A DNA stretch of 64,000 bases, from NCBI RefSeq assembly GCF_030586465.1, contig NZ_JAUQYP010000002.1:314279-378278 (forward strand), written 5' to 3'. Position numbers and translations under genes: made by a program. The DNA is from Actinotalea lenta (GTDB lineage: Bacteria; Actinomycetota; Actinomycetes; Actinomycetales; Cellulomonadaceae). Positions 34,801 to 45,414 of this stretch are shown here, in pieces; the stretch's first letter is position 1; the number at the start of each line of letters is the position of its first letter. The notes under the pieces were generated by a model. That model searched no databases, was not told the DNA's origin, and was given only the letters and a program-made list of their open reading frames with translations.

Positions 34801-36063
34801 GTGGCCCCCGACGAGCTGAGCCTGTCCCAGGCGCGCCGCACCGCGCTGCGTGCCCAGGGCCTGGACCGTCCCCGGCGGCCGCGCGCCGGGGACGGTCCGT
34901 CGATGCGGCACCTCATGGCGGTCGTGGAGCGCACCGGCCTGCTGCAGATCGACTCGGTCAACGTGCTGGCCCGGGCTCACCTCATGCCGGCGTTCTCCCG
35001 ACTCGGCCCCTACGACGTGTCGTTGATCGACCGCGCGTCCGGACGGCGGCCCCGTCGCCTCGTGGAGGCCTGGGCGCACGAGGCGTCCTACGTCCCGCCG
35101 AGCACGTGGCCGATGCTGGGGTGGCAGCGGCGGTCCTGGCGGGACCGGTGGTGGGGGGAACGGGACGGCTTCGTCCGGGAGCACGCGCGCGAGCTGGACG
35201 AGGTCCGCCGGATGGTGCGTGACGAGGGGCCCGTGACGGCCTGCCAGGTGCACGCGCGGTTCGCCGACCACCACCCGCACACGGGGGGTGGCTGGTGGGA
35301 CTGGTCCGTGGCCAAGCGGGCGCTCGAGCGGCTGTTCTTCGTCGGCGAGGTCGCCGTCGCGGGCCGGACCACGTCGTTCGAGCGCCGCTACGACCTGCCT
35401 GCACGTGTCCTGCCGCCCGACGTCCTGGCAGCCCCGGAGCCCGCAGAGGCGGACGCGGTGCGCGCCCTGGTGGAGATCGCGGCGCGGGCGCACGGCGTGG
35501 CGACCGTCGGGTGCCTGGCCGACTACTTCCGGATGAGCACGGCGCGGGCAGCGGCCGCCGCGGACGAGCTGGTCGAGTCCGGCGTGCTCGTGCCGGTGCG
35601 AGTCCGCGGGTGGGCGCGACCGGCCTATCGGCACCGCGACGCCACGGTGCCGCGCCGGGCGACCGGCGCCGCGCTGCTGTCCCCGTTCGACCCGCTGGTC
35701 TTCGAGCGTCGGCGGCTGCAAGAGCTGTTCGGGACCCGGTACCGGATCGAGATCTACACGCCGCGGGACAAGCGGGTGCACGGCTACTACGTGCTCCCGT
35801 TCCTGCTGGGGGAGCGCATCGCCGCTCGCGTCGACCTCAAGGCGGACCGCCGGGCCGGCGTCCTCCTGGTGCAGGCGGCCCACCGCGAGGAGCACGACGA
35901 CCGTGTGGTCCCGTCGCCCGGCGAGGTCGCGGCCGCGCTCGCCGCGGAGCTGGCGCTCCTGGCGCACTGGCTCGGTCTGGCGGGCGTCGAGCTCGGCGAC
36001 CAGGTGCACGGGGACCTGGTGGGGCCGCTCGCCGCCGAGCTGGGGACGGCGGTCGGGCGGTAG
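34801..36063 (+). CDS. YcaQ family DNA glycosylase (winged-helix, HTH_42)
   Basis: A 420-residue protein of the YcaQ/AlkX family, which in E. coli unhooks DNA interstrand crosslinks. The catalytic QxD motif is Q49-I50-D51 in LLQIDSVNVLARAH. Winged-helix repeats include PVTACQVHARF and ATVGCLADYFRMSTARAAAAADELVESG. The C-terminal segment LLSPFDPLVFERRRLQELFG ... YYVLPFLLGERIAARVDLKADR is the most conserved family region. GTG start at 34801. A repair role is known for characterised members and inferred here. Confidence 0.9.
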   Translation: MAPDELSLSQARRTALRAQGLDRPRRPRAGDGPSMRHLMAVVERTGLLQIDSVNVLARAHLMPAFSRLGPYDVSLIDRASGRRPRRLVEAWAHEASYVPPSTWPMLGWQRRSWRDRWWGERDGFVREHARELDEVRRMVRDEGPVTACQVHARFADHHPHTGGGWWDWSVAKRALERLFFVGEVAVAGRTTSFERRYDLPARVLPPDVLAAPEPAEADAVRALVEIAARAHGVATVGCLADYFRMSTARAAAAADELVESGVLVPVRVRGWARPAYRHRDATVPRRATGAALLSPFDPLVFERRRLQELFGTRYRIEIYTPRDKRVHGYYVLPFLLGERIAARVDLKADRRAGVLLVQAAHREEHDDRVVPSPGEVAAALAAELALLAHWLGLAGVELGDQVHGDLVGPLAAELGTAVGR

Positions 36064-36392
36064 CGGGCGACGGCGTCGTGACCGACGGCTCAGCCCCGGT
36101 GCGGCTCGCGCGCGGGCCACCACCCCCGGCCTAAGCCAAGCTACCCGGCGGGCCGCCGCGGTCACCACACCTGGGCCGGGTCCCGCACGGGGCCATCGAC
36201 CCCGTCGACGCGCACCTGGCACCCGGCTCGCGAGTCCCGACAGGCGGTGGTGGGGTCCGCTGTGCGTCCGCGACGTCGTCGGGGCCCGAGTTGCGCCTAC
36301 CATGGCTGCTGGTCCGCAACGGCAGCGATGGGTGCCGGGGCGGCCTCGTCGCGTGCCGACCGGTGCGCGGCACCGCCGACCATGGAGCGAGA
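36064..36392 (+). other. secA upstream region, no gene seen
   Basis: 329 bp between the glycosylase stop and the secA start. No open frame with support and no RNA gene were recognised. TACCAT at 36298-36303 is a possible -10 for secA, without a good -35; it would give an 80-base leader. Confidence 0.55.
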
Positions 36393-39278
<2,886 letters not shown>

Positions 39279-39283
39279 GCGCG

Positions 39284-39802
39284 TCAGCCGATCTGCAGCA
39301 CGGTGGCCCGCCACCGTCTCCGGTGGACCTGGAGGCGGAGGGCAGCGGCGCGAACCCGCGCGCCGTCGTGCACCACGACGCACGCCTCCGCCGCGCGCGG
39401 TGACACGCGGTACACCCGGGTGGACCGTACGGTGGCGCGCCGGCGGTGCGGCGGCGCGCCGGCCACGCGTGCGCTGAGCTGGTCGAACACCTCGGGTGCC
39501 AGCCACCGGGCCAGCTGAGCCACCGGGCGCGTGCCGGACAGCGCCTCGACGGCTGCGAGGACGATCGCGCCGGCGATCGGGGCCGGATCGGGCAACCGGG
39601 TCCGGGTTGTGGGGTCGGACGGGGGCACGGGCCAGTCCTCCTCGGCCGCGGGCATGAGGACGGAACGCGTCACCGGGTGGCGCAGCACGACCTCGCGCGG
39701 GTCGGGCTGCGTGCGGGGCTCGCAGACCGGGGGCAGCAGCAGGTGGGGGCGGCGGATCGCCGTGCTCACGCGCGGCACCGCGAGGGTCGTCGCCCCGGTC
39801 AC
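39284..39802 (-). CDS. Rv3235 family (DUF6459) protein
   Basis: A 172-residue protein of the actinobacterial family typified by M. tuberculosis Rv3235, located next to secA there as well. The conserved core is PVAQLARWLAPEVFDQLSAR followed by RSTRVYRVSPRAAEACVVVHDGARVRAAALRLQ and the terminal RWRATVLQIG. Basic and probably soluble; function unknown. GTG start overlaps the LysM gene stop (GTGA). It converges on secA with 5 bp between. Confidence 0.88.
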   Translation of the reverse strand: MTGATTLAVPRVSTAIRRPHLLLPPVCEPRTQPDPREVVLRHPVTRSVLMPAAEEDWPVPPSDPTTRTRLPDPAPIAGAIVLAAVEALSGTRPVAQLARWLAPEVFDQLSARVAGAPPHRRRATVRSTRVYRVSPRAAEACVVVHDGARVRAAALRLQVHRRRWRATVLQIG

Positions 39803-40638
39803 GCCGGTTCCCCCACGGGCTGCACGAGCACTTGCCCGGGCAGCAGCAGACCCGGGTCAGGACCGATCGTCGCGCGGTTCGCGGCGTACCAGGCGGGCCA
39901 GGCGGCGGCGACCTCGGCGTCGGACGCCCCGGGCGGGAGGTGCGAGGCAGCGATCGACCACAGGCAGTCCCCGCGGCGCACGGTGACCCTCGCGCGCTCC
40001 GCGGCCTGCGTGGCCGACCGTGTGGTGGCTGCGCCGGCGGGCGTCGGCCGGGTTGCCGAGACCGGGTGTGCCGGTCGTCCGGACGCCTGGGGCTCCGGCG
40101 TCGTCGAGGTGTGCGGGGCCGGGACCGGGTGTGCGGTCGGGACGCCGTGGGCGGTGGGTCCCTCAGCGGAGGCCGACGCGGCGGTCGGGGAGCTCGCTCG
40201 CCGGCCGAGCGGCTGGTCGACCAGATCGGGGGCCTGCGCGGTGATCTGCCATCCGAGGTCCGGCGGGGTCTCGGCCAGCGCCGGCGCGGACAACCCGCTC
40301 AGGCCCAGGCTGATCCCGACCACCAGGACGCGGCGCAGCCCGCGCGGGGTCAACCGGGCGCCCACGCGCTCGACGGCCACCCACCTCCGGCCGACGGCGC
40401 CCGACACGGCGCCGAGCAGCACGGCCGTCATGCCGACCGCCAGGACGAGTGCCGCAGCCGTTCCCAGGCCGAGGACGGCCGTGGCCACGCGCTCGTCGAT
40501 CGTGGCGGTCCGCGGCGCCGCGTTCACGAGCGCGCGCGTCAGCGCCGTGGCGGCCGCGAGCGCCAGCGCCCACGCCGCGACTGCTCGCGTCAATGAGAGG
40601 CGTCCCGACTTGATCGTGTTTGATCTCGTTTGAGGCAT
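39799..40638 (-). CDS. LysM domain membrane protein
   Basis: A 279-residue protein with three N-terminal hydrophobic helices (about 18-40, 50-78 and 105-122), a Pro/Thr/Ser-rich linker (about 130-215) and a C-terminal LysM-like domain (RVTVRRGDCLWSIAASHLPP ... LLLPGQVLVQP). It may bind cell-wall glycan outside the membrane. In Actinobacteria LysM proteins of this form sit directly upstream of the Rv3235-type gene, as here (4-bp overlap). ATG at 40638 with a -10 seven bases upstream. Confidence 0.83.
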   Translation of the reverse strand: MPQTRSNTIKSGRLSLTRAVAAWALALAAATALTRALVNAAPRTATIDERVATAVLGLGTAAALVLAVGMTAVLLGAVSGAVGRRWVAVERVGARLTPRGLRRVLVVGISLGLSGLSAPALAETPPDLGWQITAQAPDLVDQPLGRRASSPTAASASAEGPTAHGVPTAHPVPAPHTSTTPEPQASGRPAHPVSATRPTPAGAATTRSATQAAERARVTVRRGDCLWSIAASHLPPGASDAEVAAAWPAWYAANRATIGPDPGLLLPGQVLVQPVGEPA

Positions 40639-40645
40639 GAGGCGC

Positions 40646-40651
40646 AGGTTA
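40646..40651 (-). promoter_or_regulatory. -10 element for the LysM gene (leaderless)
   Basis: On the minus strand TAACCT ends 7 bases before the ATG at 40638, with no ribosome site between. Confidence 0.45.
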
Positions 40652-40711
40652 GCCGCACTCGGCCCGTCATGTGTGGGTTTGTGGACGGAGCCGTCGCGGG
40701 GCGGTGCCGCG

Positions 40712-41962
40712 TCAGACCTCGTGCTCCGCCAGCTCCCGGAACTCGTCTGGCATGCCGCGGTGGGTCAGCAGCGCCGGGGCGTAGCCCACCGCGTCGCGGC
40801 CGAACCTGGTCCGGATCGCGTCCATCGAGGCGTCGACGGCCCACCGGGCCGCACCCGGGGGTGAGCCGGGGCGCCACGGGTCCGGAGGGTCGAGGTCGAG
40901 CTCCAGCTGGAGCACGCGCTGGTCGCAGAGCCGGGACACGGAGACGGCCAGGAGGGTGATCTCCGCACCGGCCTGGTCGGTGATCGCCGACCAGGCGAGG
41001 CGTTCCGCGACCTCGGTGAGCGTCAGCGTCGTCGCGACCGGCTGCGTGAGGGTCAGCGACCGGGTGACCGAGCGCATCGCGGTGAACCGCACCCGCACGG
41101 TCACGGTGCGCCCGGCCCGCCCGCCCTCGCGAAGGCGGCGGCTGACCCGGTCCGCCAGGTGGGCGAGGGTGGCCCGCACCAGCTCGCGCGTGGGCCGGTG
41201 GCGCCCGAGTGCGGACTGGGCCCCGACCGAGTGCGCGTGCCGCCCGCCGGCGACCCGGCGCGGATCCTCGTCCACGGCCATCGCGTGCAGCCGGTGCCCC
41301 ACGGCGTGACCCAGCAGCCGCTCCACGACCGGGGACGGCGTCGCCGCAAGGTCGCCGATGGTCCGGATCCCGCGTGCGGCCAGGCGCTGCGCCGTGACCG
41401 GCCCGACGCCCCAGACGAGGTCCACGGGCAGCGGGTCGAGGAACGTCCGCTCGCCGCCCGGCGGGACCACGACCAGGCCGTCCGGCTTGGCCACCTGGGA
41501 GGCGATCTTGGCGAGGTGCTTGGTGCGCGCCGCGCCGACCGAGATCGGCAACCCGACCTCCTGCCGCACCCTGCGTCGCACGAGTGCCCCGATCGCAGCG
41601 GCGTCGCCGAACAGGTGCTGCGCACCGGAGATGTCGCAGAACGCCTCGTCGATCGAGATCCGCTCGACCAGCGGGGTGACGTCCGCGAGCACGTCCATCA
41701 CGCGGTCGGCGATCGGCTGGTACTTCTCGACGTGGCCCGTCACGAACACCAGGTCCGGGCACAGCCGGGCTGCGCGCCACCCGGGCATCCCGCCCGCGAC
41801 GCCGAAGGCCTTGGCCTCGTAGGAGGCCGCGAGCACGACGCCGCCGCTCGGGCTGCCGCCCACCGCGATCGGGCGGCCGCGCAGCTGGGGCGTGAGGAGC
41901 TGCTCGACGGAGGCGTAGAACGCGTCGAGGTCCGCGTGCAGGATCGTGGGTCCCGGGCCCAT
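40712..41962 (-). CDS. dinB: DNA polymerase IV (Y-family, DinB)
   Basis: Error-prone translesion polymerase, 416 residues. Catalytic carboxylates are in HADLDAFYASVE (D11) and ISIDEAF (D105, E106). The palm/finger motif SYEAKAFGVAGGMP, the thumb HhH region DLVWGVGPVTAQRLAARGIRTIGDL and the little-finger domain (about 245-360) are present. No recognisable C-terminal beta-clamp peptide was seen. The ATG at 41962 fits the conserved start; the frame is open to 42175. It is preceded by a -10 and a perfect LexA-type SOS box, so induction by DNA damage is expected. Confidence 0.95.
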   Translation of the reverse strand: MGPGPTILHADLDAFYASVEQLLTPQLRGRPIAVGGSPSGGVVLAASYEAKAFGVAGGMPGWRAARLCPDLVFVTGHVEKYQPIADRVMDVLADVTPLVERISIDEAFCDISGAQHLFGDAAAIGALVRRRVRQEVGLPISVGAARTKHLAKIASQVAKPDGLVVVPPGGERTFLDPLPVDLVWGVGPVTAQRLAARGIRTIGDLAATPSPVVERLLGHAVGHRLHAMAVDEDPRRVAGGRHAHSVGAQSALGRHRPTRELVRATLAHLADRVSRRLREGGRAGRTVTVRVRFTAMRSVTRSLTLTQPVATTLTLTEVAERLAWSAITDQAGAEITLLAVSVSRLCDQRVLQLELDLDPPDPWRPGSPPGAARWAVDASMDAIRTRFGRDAVGYAPALLTHRGMPDEFRELAEHEV

Positions 41963-41968
41963 GGCTCC

Positions 41969-41974
41969 AGGATA
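41969..41974 (-). promoter_or_regulatory. -10 element for dinB (leaderless)
   Basis: TATCCT on the minus strand ends 6 bases before the dinB ATG. GGAG lies within the 6-base gap, but the spacing favours a leaderless transcript. Confidence 0.55.
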
Positions 41975-41975
41975 G

Positions 41976-41991
41976 TCGAACACCTGTTCGA
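41976..41991. promoter_or_regulatory. SOS box (LexA operator) upstream of dinB
   Basis: TCGAACACCTGTTCGA is a perfect inverted repeat TCGAAC-N4-GTTCGA, matching the LexA consensus of Actinobacteria and Bacillus. It lies one base upstream of the dinB -10, between -10 and -35, where bound LexA would block polymerase. The divergent gene at 42040 is 48 bp away. Confidence 0.9.
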
Positions 41992-42027
41992 TTCGCACGG
42001 TCTGAGGTTCGACCGGCTGTCCGCCGC

Positions 42028-42033
42028 TAGCGT
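42028..42033 (+). promoter_or_regulatory. -10 element for the 42040 gene (leaderless)
   Basis: TAGCGT ends 6 bases before the GTG at 42040. Confidence 0.45.
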
Positions 42034-42039
42034 GTCCCT

Positions 42040-42570
42040 GTGCGCTGGGATGCCCTGTTCGCTGATCTCGAGGCTCGGTTGGATGCCGCCGCGGTGGCGG
42101 ACCGCGTGGACGAGATCGCCGAGCGCACCCGGGTCGAGCGTGCGACCGTGGGGGTGGTGGACCGCCTCCGGGCACAGTCCGGACAGGTGGACGTGCTGCT
42201 CCGGGACGGTTCGAGCGTCTCCGGTGCGGTCAGCGACGCGGGGCCCACGTGGTTCCTGCTGGCGGACGGCCCCCGCGAGCACCTCGTCCCTACCGCGGCG
42301 GCGGTGGCGGTCGGTGGCCTGACCGACCGCGTGGAGCCGAGCGCCGGGGCGGTGCTCTCCCGGCTCGGCCTCGGTCATGTGCTGCGTGGCCTGGCCCAGG
42401 ACCGCACCGTGGTCCGGGTGCGAGCGGCCGGGCTCGTCCTCGTCGGCCGCGTGGACGCGGTGGGGTCCGACCACGTCGACCTCGCAGCGGTGGCCGCGGA
42501 CACCCTGCGACCGACCGGGCACCGACGCGCCGTGGCGACCGCGCTGATCGACGTGCTCACCAGGGCCTGA
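42040..42570 (+). CDS. Conserved hypothetical protein
   Basis: A 176-residue soluble protein that I do not recognise. The N-terminal 40 residues are helical and charged. The middle (about 48-80, GQVDVLLRDGSSVSGAVSDAG) and later part (RVRAAGLVLVGRVDAVGSDHVDLAAVA) look like two short beta-barrels of Sm-like type, an inference from strand pattern only. The clean leaderless promoter and codon use support a real gene. It is divergent from dinB and converges on the HTH gene. Confidence 0.72.
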   Translation: MRWDALFADLEARLDAAAVADRVDEIAERTRVERATVGVVDRLRAQSGQVDVLLRDGSSVSGAVSDAGPTWFLLADGPREHLVPTAAAVAVGGLTDRVEPSAGAVLSRLGLGHVLRGLAQDRTVVRVRAAGLVLVGRVDAVGSDHVDLAAVAADTLRPTGHRRAVATALIDVLTRA

Positions 42571-42680
42571 GGGCCGCGCCGCCGGTCGTCGGGGCTGTGG
42601 TGCCGGGACCCGACGGCGCCCTCGCCGCGTGGGTCGCCGGGTGCGGGCTCCCCGCACCCGCCGCGGGCCGCGCCGGCGCC

Positions 42681-42953
42681 TCAGACGTCGTGCTGGCCGC
42701 CGTCCTCGTCGCCCCGGCCGTCTGGCGCCACCTCGGCGGTTCCCATGTCTCGTTCACGTTCGATGCGCTGCCGGGTCTCGGCGTACATCCGCTGGATGTA
42801 GGCCTCCAGCGCGTCGGCCTCCACGCGCCACTGGTTGCGACCGCCGATCTGGATCGCCGGTAGGTCTCCGGAGTTGACCAGCGCATAGGCCTGGGACGCA
42901 GAGATGTTGAGCACCTCGCACACGTCCGGGAGCTTGAGGAACCTCGGTGGCAC
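42681..42953 (-). CDS. BldC-like helix-turn-helix (excisionase family) regulator
   Basis: A DNA-binding protein of about 90 residues with a MerR/excisionase-type winged HTH: RFLKLPDVCEVLNISASQAYALV then GDLPAIQIGGRNQWRVEADALEAYIQRMYAET. The pattern matches BldC-like single-domain regulators, which bind DNA cooperatively on direct repeats. The acidic C-terminal 25 residues are not conserved. The GTG at 42953 or the ATG at 42974 could be the start; neither has a good ribosome site. It is divergent from the SAF/CpaE-like pair and may control it. Confidence 0.83.
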   Translation of the reverse strand: MPPRFLKLPDVCEVLNISASQAYALVNSGDLPAIQIGGRNQWRVEADALEAYIQRMYAETRQRIERERDMGTAEVAPDGRGDEDGGQHDV

Positions 42954-43059
42954 GGCGCCAGTCTGGCACGGCATCGGCTGGCGCGATGAGCCGTCCACAA
43001 CCCCCCACGCGTACCCGGCATACCCGGCATGATGTGCGTGGCACACGGAGGGGGCAGGC

Positions 43060-43701
43060 ATGACCACGGAAAGTCCGGCAGCGGTCCGGCTGCGCAGGCC
43101 CGGGTGGCGGGACCCACGGCTGCTCGCGGGCCTGGCGCTGGTGGCGCTGTCGGTTGCGCTGGGCGGCTACGCCGTTGCGACGGCCGGGCGGACGGTGCCC
43201 GTGCTCGCCACGCCGCGCGCCCTGGTGCCGGGGGACGAGGTCGACCCGGGCGCGCTCACGGTCCGGGAGGTGCGCCTCGCCGAGGCGGGGGCGCTGTACC
43301 TGCGCGCGGACCGCGAGCAGGAGGACCACCTCGTCGCGGTGCGGGCGGTGGGACCCGGAGAGATCGTGCCGCTCGCGGCCGTCGCGCCCGCAGCCGCGCT
43401 CGACCTGCGCACCGTCTCCGTCACGCCGCGAACGGCCGTGCCGACCGGTGTGGTCGCGGGCTCGGTGGTGGACCTGTGGTTCGTGCCGCGTGCCGGGGAC
43501 GGCGACGAGGTGCCGCACCAGCTCGCCGGCGGCCTGACGGTCGTGGACGTCACGGATGCACGCGGCGCCCTGTCCGTCGGCGGCTCGGTGACCGTGCACG
43601 TCCAGGTGCCGGTCGACCAGCTTGCCGACGTGCTGGGTGCGCTGGCCGCCGACGGCTCGGTCGAGGTCGTCCCGGTGGCCGGGGTGGTGCCCGCGTCGTG
43701 A
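43060..43701 (+). CDS. SAF domain protein (CpaB/RcpC-like)
   Basis: A 213-residue protein with one N-terminal membrane helix (about 20-42) and an extracytoplasmic SAF domain (about 45-115: VPVLATPRALVPGDEVDPGAL ... AVGPGEIVPLAAV). The architecture is that of CpaB/RcpC, a Flp (Tad) pilus assembly factor, though SAF proteins have other roles. GGAGGGGG at 43047-43054 precedes the ATG. It is coupled to a CpaE-like ATPase gene by a GTGA overlap, as in Tad loci, but no other tad gene follows. Confidence 0.82.
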   Translation: MTTESPAAVRLRRPGWRDPRLLAGLALVALSVALGGYAVATAGRTVPVLATPRALVPGDEVDPGALTVREVRLAEAGALYLRADREQEDHLVAVRAVGPGEIVPLAAVAPAAALDLRTVSVTPRTAVPTGVVAGSVVDLWFVPRAGDGDEVPHQLAGGLTVVDVTDARGALSVGGSVTVHVQVPVDQLADVLGALAADGSVEVVPVAGVVPAS

Positions 43702-44918
43702 CGGCCGTGCTGTGCGCCGTCCGGGGTGCGGGCGAGACCGCCGTCGTCCGTGCGCTGTCCGCCGCCGGGGGCCTGACCGTCGCCCGGCGGTGCGCGGATC
43801 TCGCCGAGCTGCTGTCCTCCGCCGCCGCGGGCCACGGGCGGGTCGCGGTGATCTCGGCTGACCTGCCCGGGCTCGACCGCGAGGCGGTGCGGCACCTGCA
43901 CGGCTCCCAGGTGTGGGTCGTGGTCCTGTCCGACGACGCCGTCGGGTGGGACGCCGGGCGGTGTGCTCGGCTGGGCGGGGACGCGGTCGCGCCCGGCGAC
44001 CGACCCGAGGAGATCGTCGGCGCGGTCCGCGGGGTGTCGGGCCGTGGTGAGTCCGGGCCCGGGGCGCCGGATGCACCGATCGCGCGTGTGCCCGAGCCTG
44101 CCCGGGCCCCGGGGCGGGTCGTCGCGGTGTGGGGTCCGACCGGAGCCCCTGGGCGGACCACGGTGGCCCTCGGGCTCGCCGAGGCGTTGGCCAGGGAGGG
44201 TTGCCTGCTGGTCGACGCCGACCCGTACGGTGGCACGGTCGCGCCCGCGATCGGCATGCTCGACGAGGCGCCGGGCATCGCCGCTGCCTGCCGCACCGCC
44301 GCGACCGGGCGACTGGACCGCCTGGCCCTCGGGGCCCTGACCCCGGTGGTCGCCCCCGGGCTGCGCGTCCTCTCGGGCATCACCAGGGCCGACCGGTGGC
44401 CCGAGCTGGCGCCGGCGCACCTCGAGGAGGTCTGGACGGTGGCGCGGCAGCTGGACCCGTGGGTGGTCGTCGACTGCGGCTTCTGCCTCGAGCGCGACGA
44501 GGCCCTGAGCTACGACACGCGCGCGCCGCAGCGCAACGGCGCCACCCTGTCCGCACTCGCCGAGGCCGATGTCGTGATCGCCGTGGGCGCGGCCGACCCG
44601 ATCGGGCTGCAACGCCTGGTCCGTGGCCTGATGGAGCTGGACGACCTCGATCTGGCCGCCGAGCGGATCGTCGCCGTGTCCAAGGTCCGGGCGAGCGTCG
44701 CCGGCAACCGGCCCGTGGAGGCCGTGCGGGGCGCCTTGGCGCGCTACGCGGGCGTCACCGACGTGCAGCTGCTGCCCTGGGACCCCGGCACCTGCGACGC
44801 GGCCGTGCTCGCCGGGCGTCTGCCCGGCGAGGTGGGCCGCGGCTCGGTCCTGCCCGAGGCGCTCGCACAGCTCGCCGGAGCGTTGCGCTCGCGCGTGGTG
44901 GCCGGCGCGGCACACTGA
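43698..44918 (+). CDS. CpaE/MinD-like ATPase
   Basis: A 406-residue protein. The N-terminal ~130 residues form a receiver-like domain without the conserved phosphorylation site, as in CpaE. The C-terminal MinD/ParA-like ATPase has a deviant P-loop VWGPTGAPGRTTVALGLAEAL (about 144-164), the switch CLLVDADPYGGTVA and WVVVDCG. In mycobacteria a ParA-related gene (Rv3213c) lies near this locus. Likely membrane-associated and working with the SAF protein; whether this is pilus assembly, localisation or something else cannot be told. Confidence 0.8.
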   Translation: MTAVLCAVRGAGETAVVRALSAAGGLTVARRCADLAELLSSAAAGHGRVAVISADLPGLDREAVRHLHGSQVWVVVLSDDAVGWDAGRCARLGGDAVAPGDRPEEIVGAVRGVSGRGESGPGAPDAPIARVPEPARAPGRVVAVWGPTGAPGRTTVALGLAEALAREGCLLVDADPYGGTVAPAIGMLDEAPGIAAACRTAATGRLDRLALGALTPVVAPGLRVLSGITRADRWPELAPAHLEEVWTVARQLDPWVVVDCGFCLERDEALSYDTRAPQRNGATLSALAEADVVIAVGAADPIGLQRLVRGLMELDDLDLAAERIVAVSKVRASVAGNRPVEAVRGALARYAGVTDVQLLPWDPGTCDAAVLAGRLPGEVGRGSVLPEALAQLAGALRSRVVAGAAH

Positions 44919-44922
44919 GGCC

Positions 44923-45384
44923 GTGCGCATCTACCTGCCTGCGACCGTGACCGAGCTCGGCGACCCCGACGGGCTGGTGGCCCGTGTCGTCCACGCCGTG
45001 ACCCCCGCACTGCGGGCCGCACTGCCGGACGAGGACGAGGAGGGCCTGGAGTTCGCCGCCCAGCTGCTCGCCGCCGACGACTCCTTGGACCTGCTGGGCG
45101 AACGCCCGGACGCGCCGTTGCGTCGCGTGGTCGTGGCCGCAGACGTCCCGCAGGAGGCCGTGGCGCCCCTGGCAGACGACGACGCGGCGCCCAGCGCCGT
45201 CCGGCTGCTGACGGCGGTCCCATGGTCGGACGTCGCGTGCGCGCACGTCGACGAGGTGGCGGCCGCCGAGGACGTCACGGCCGCTCTGGCCGGTGACGAG
45301 GACGCCGCGGACCGGCTGGCAGACCGGGACCTGCTGTGGTTCGACGTGGGTGAGCTCGCCCGGCTGGCCGCCGGCCACGAGTGA
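44923..45384 (+). CDS. DUF6912 family protein
   Basis: A 153-residue acidic soluble protein of an Actinobacteria family of unknown function. Family features are the N-terminal RIYLPATVTELGD, the central LRRVVVAADVP and the C-terminal LLWFDVGELARLAAG. GTG start 4 bp after the CpaE-like stop, so probably co-transcribed. It converges on hisN. Confidence 0.82.
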   Translation: MRIYLPATVTELGDPDGLVARVVHAVTPALRAALPDEDEEGLEFAAQLLAADDSLDLLGERPDAPLRRVVVAADVPQEAVAPLADDDAAPSAVRLLTAVPWSDVACAHVDEVAAAEDVTAALAGDEDAADRLADRDLLWFDVGELARLAAGHE

Positions 45385-45389
45385 GGCGT

Positions 45390-45404
45390 GGCCGGCCGCC
45401 GGCC
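45390..45404. terminator. GC-rich palindrome between convergent genes
   Basis: GGCCGGC-C-GCCGGCC: 7-base arms around one base (in practice a 6-bp stem with a 3-base loop), 6 bases after the DUF6912 stop and 10 before the hisN stop. Possible bidirectional terminator. Confidence 0.4.
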
Positions 45405-45414
45405 GGGCGGTCGG

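Noticed and set aside
36064-36392. tRNA or small RNA gene upstream of secA
   Set aside because: No cloverleaf, CCA end or T-loop (GGTTCGAATCC-like) sequence could be found.
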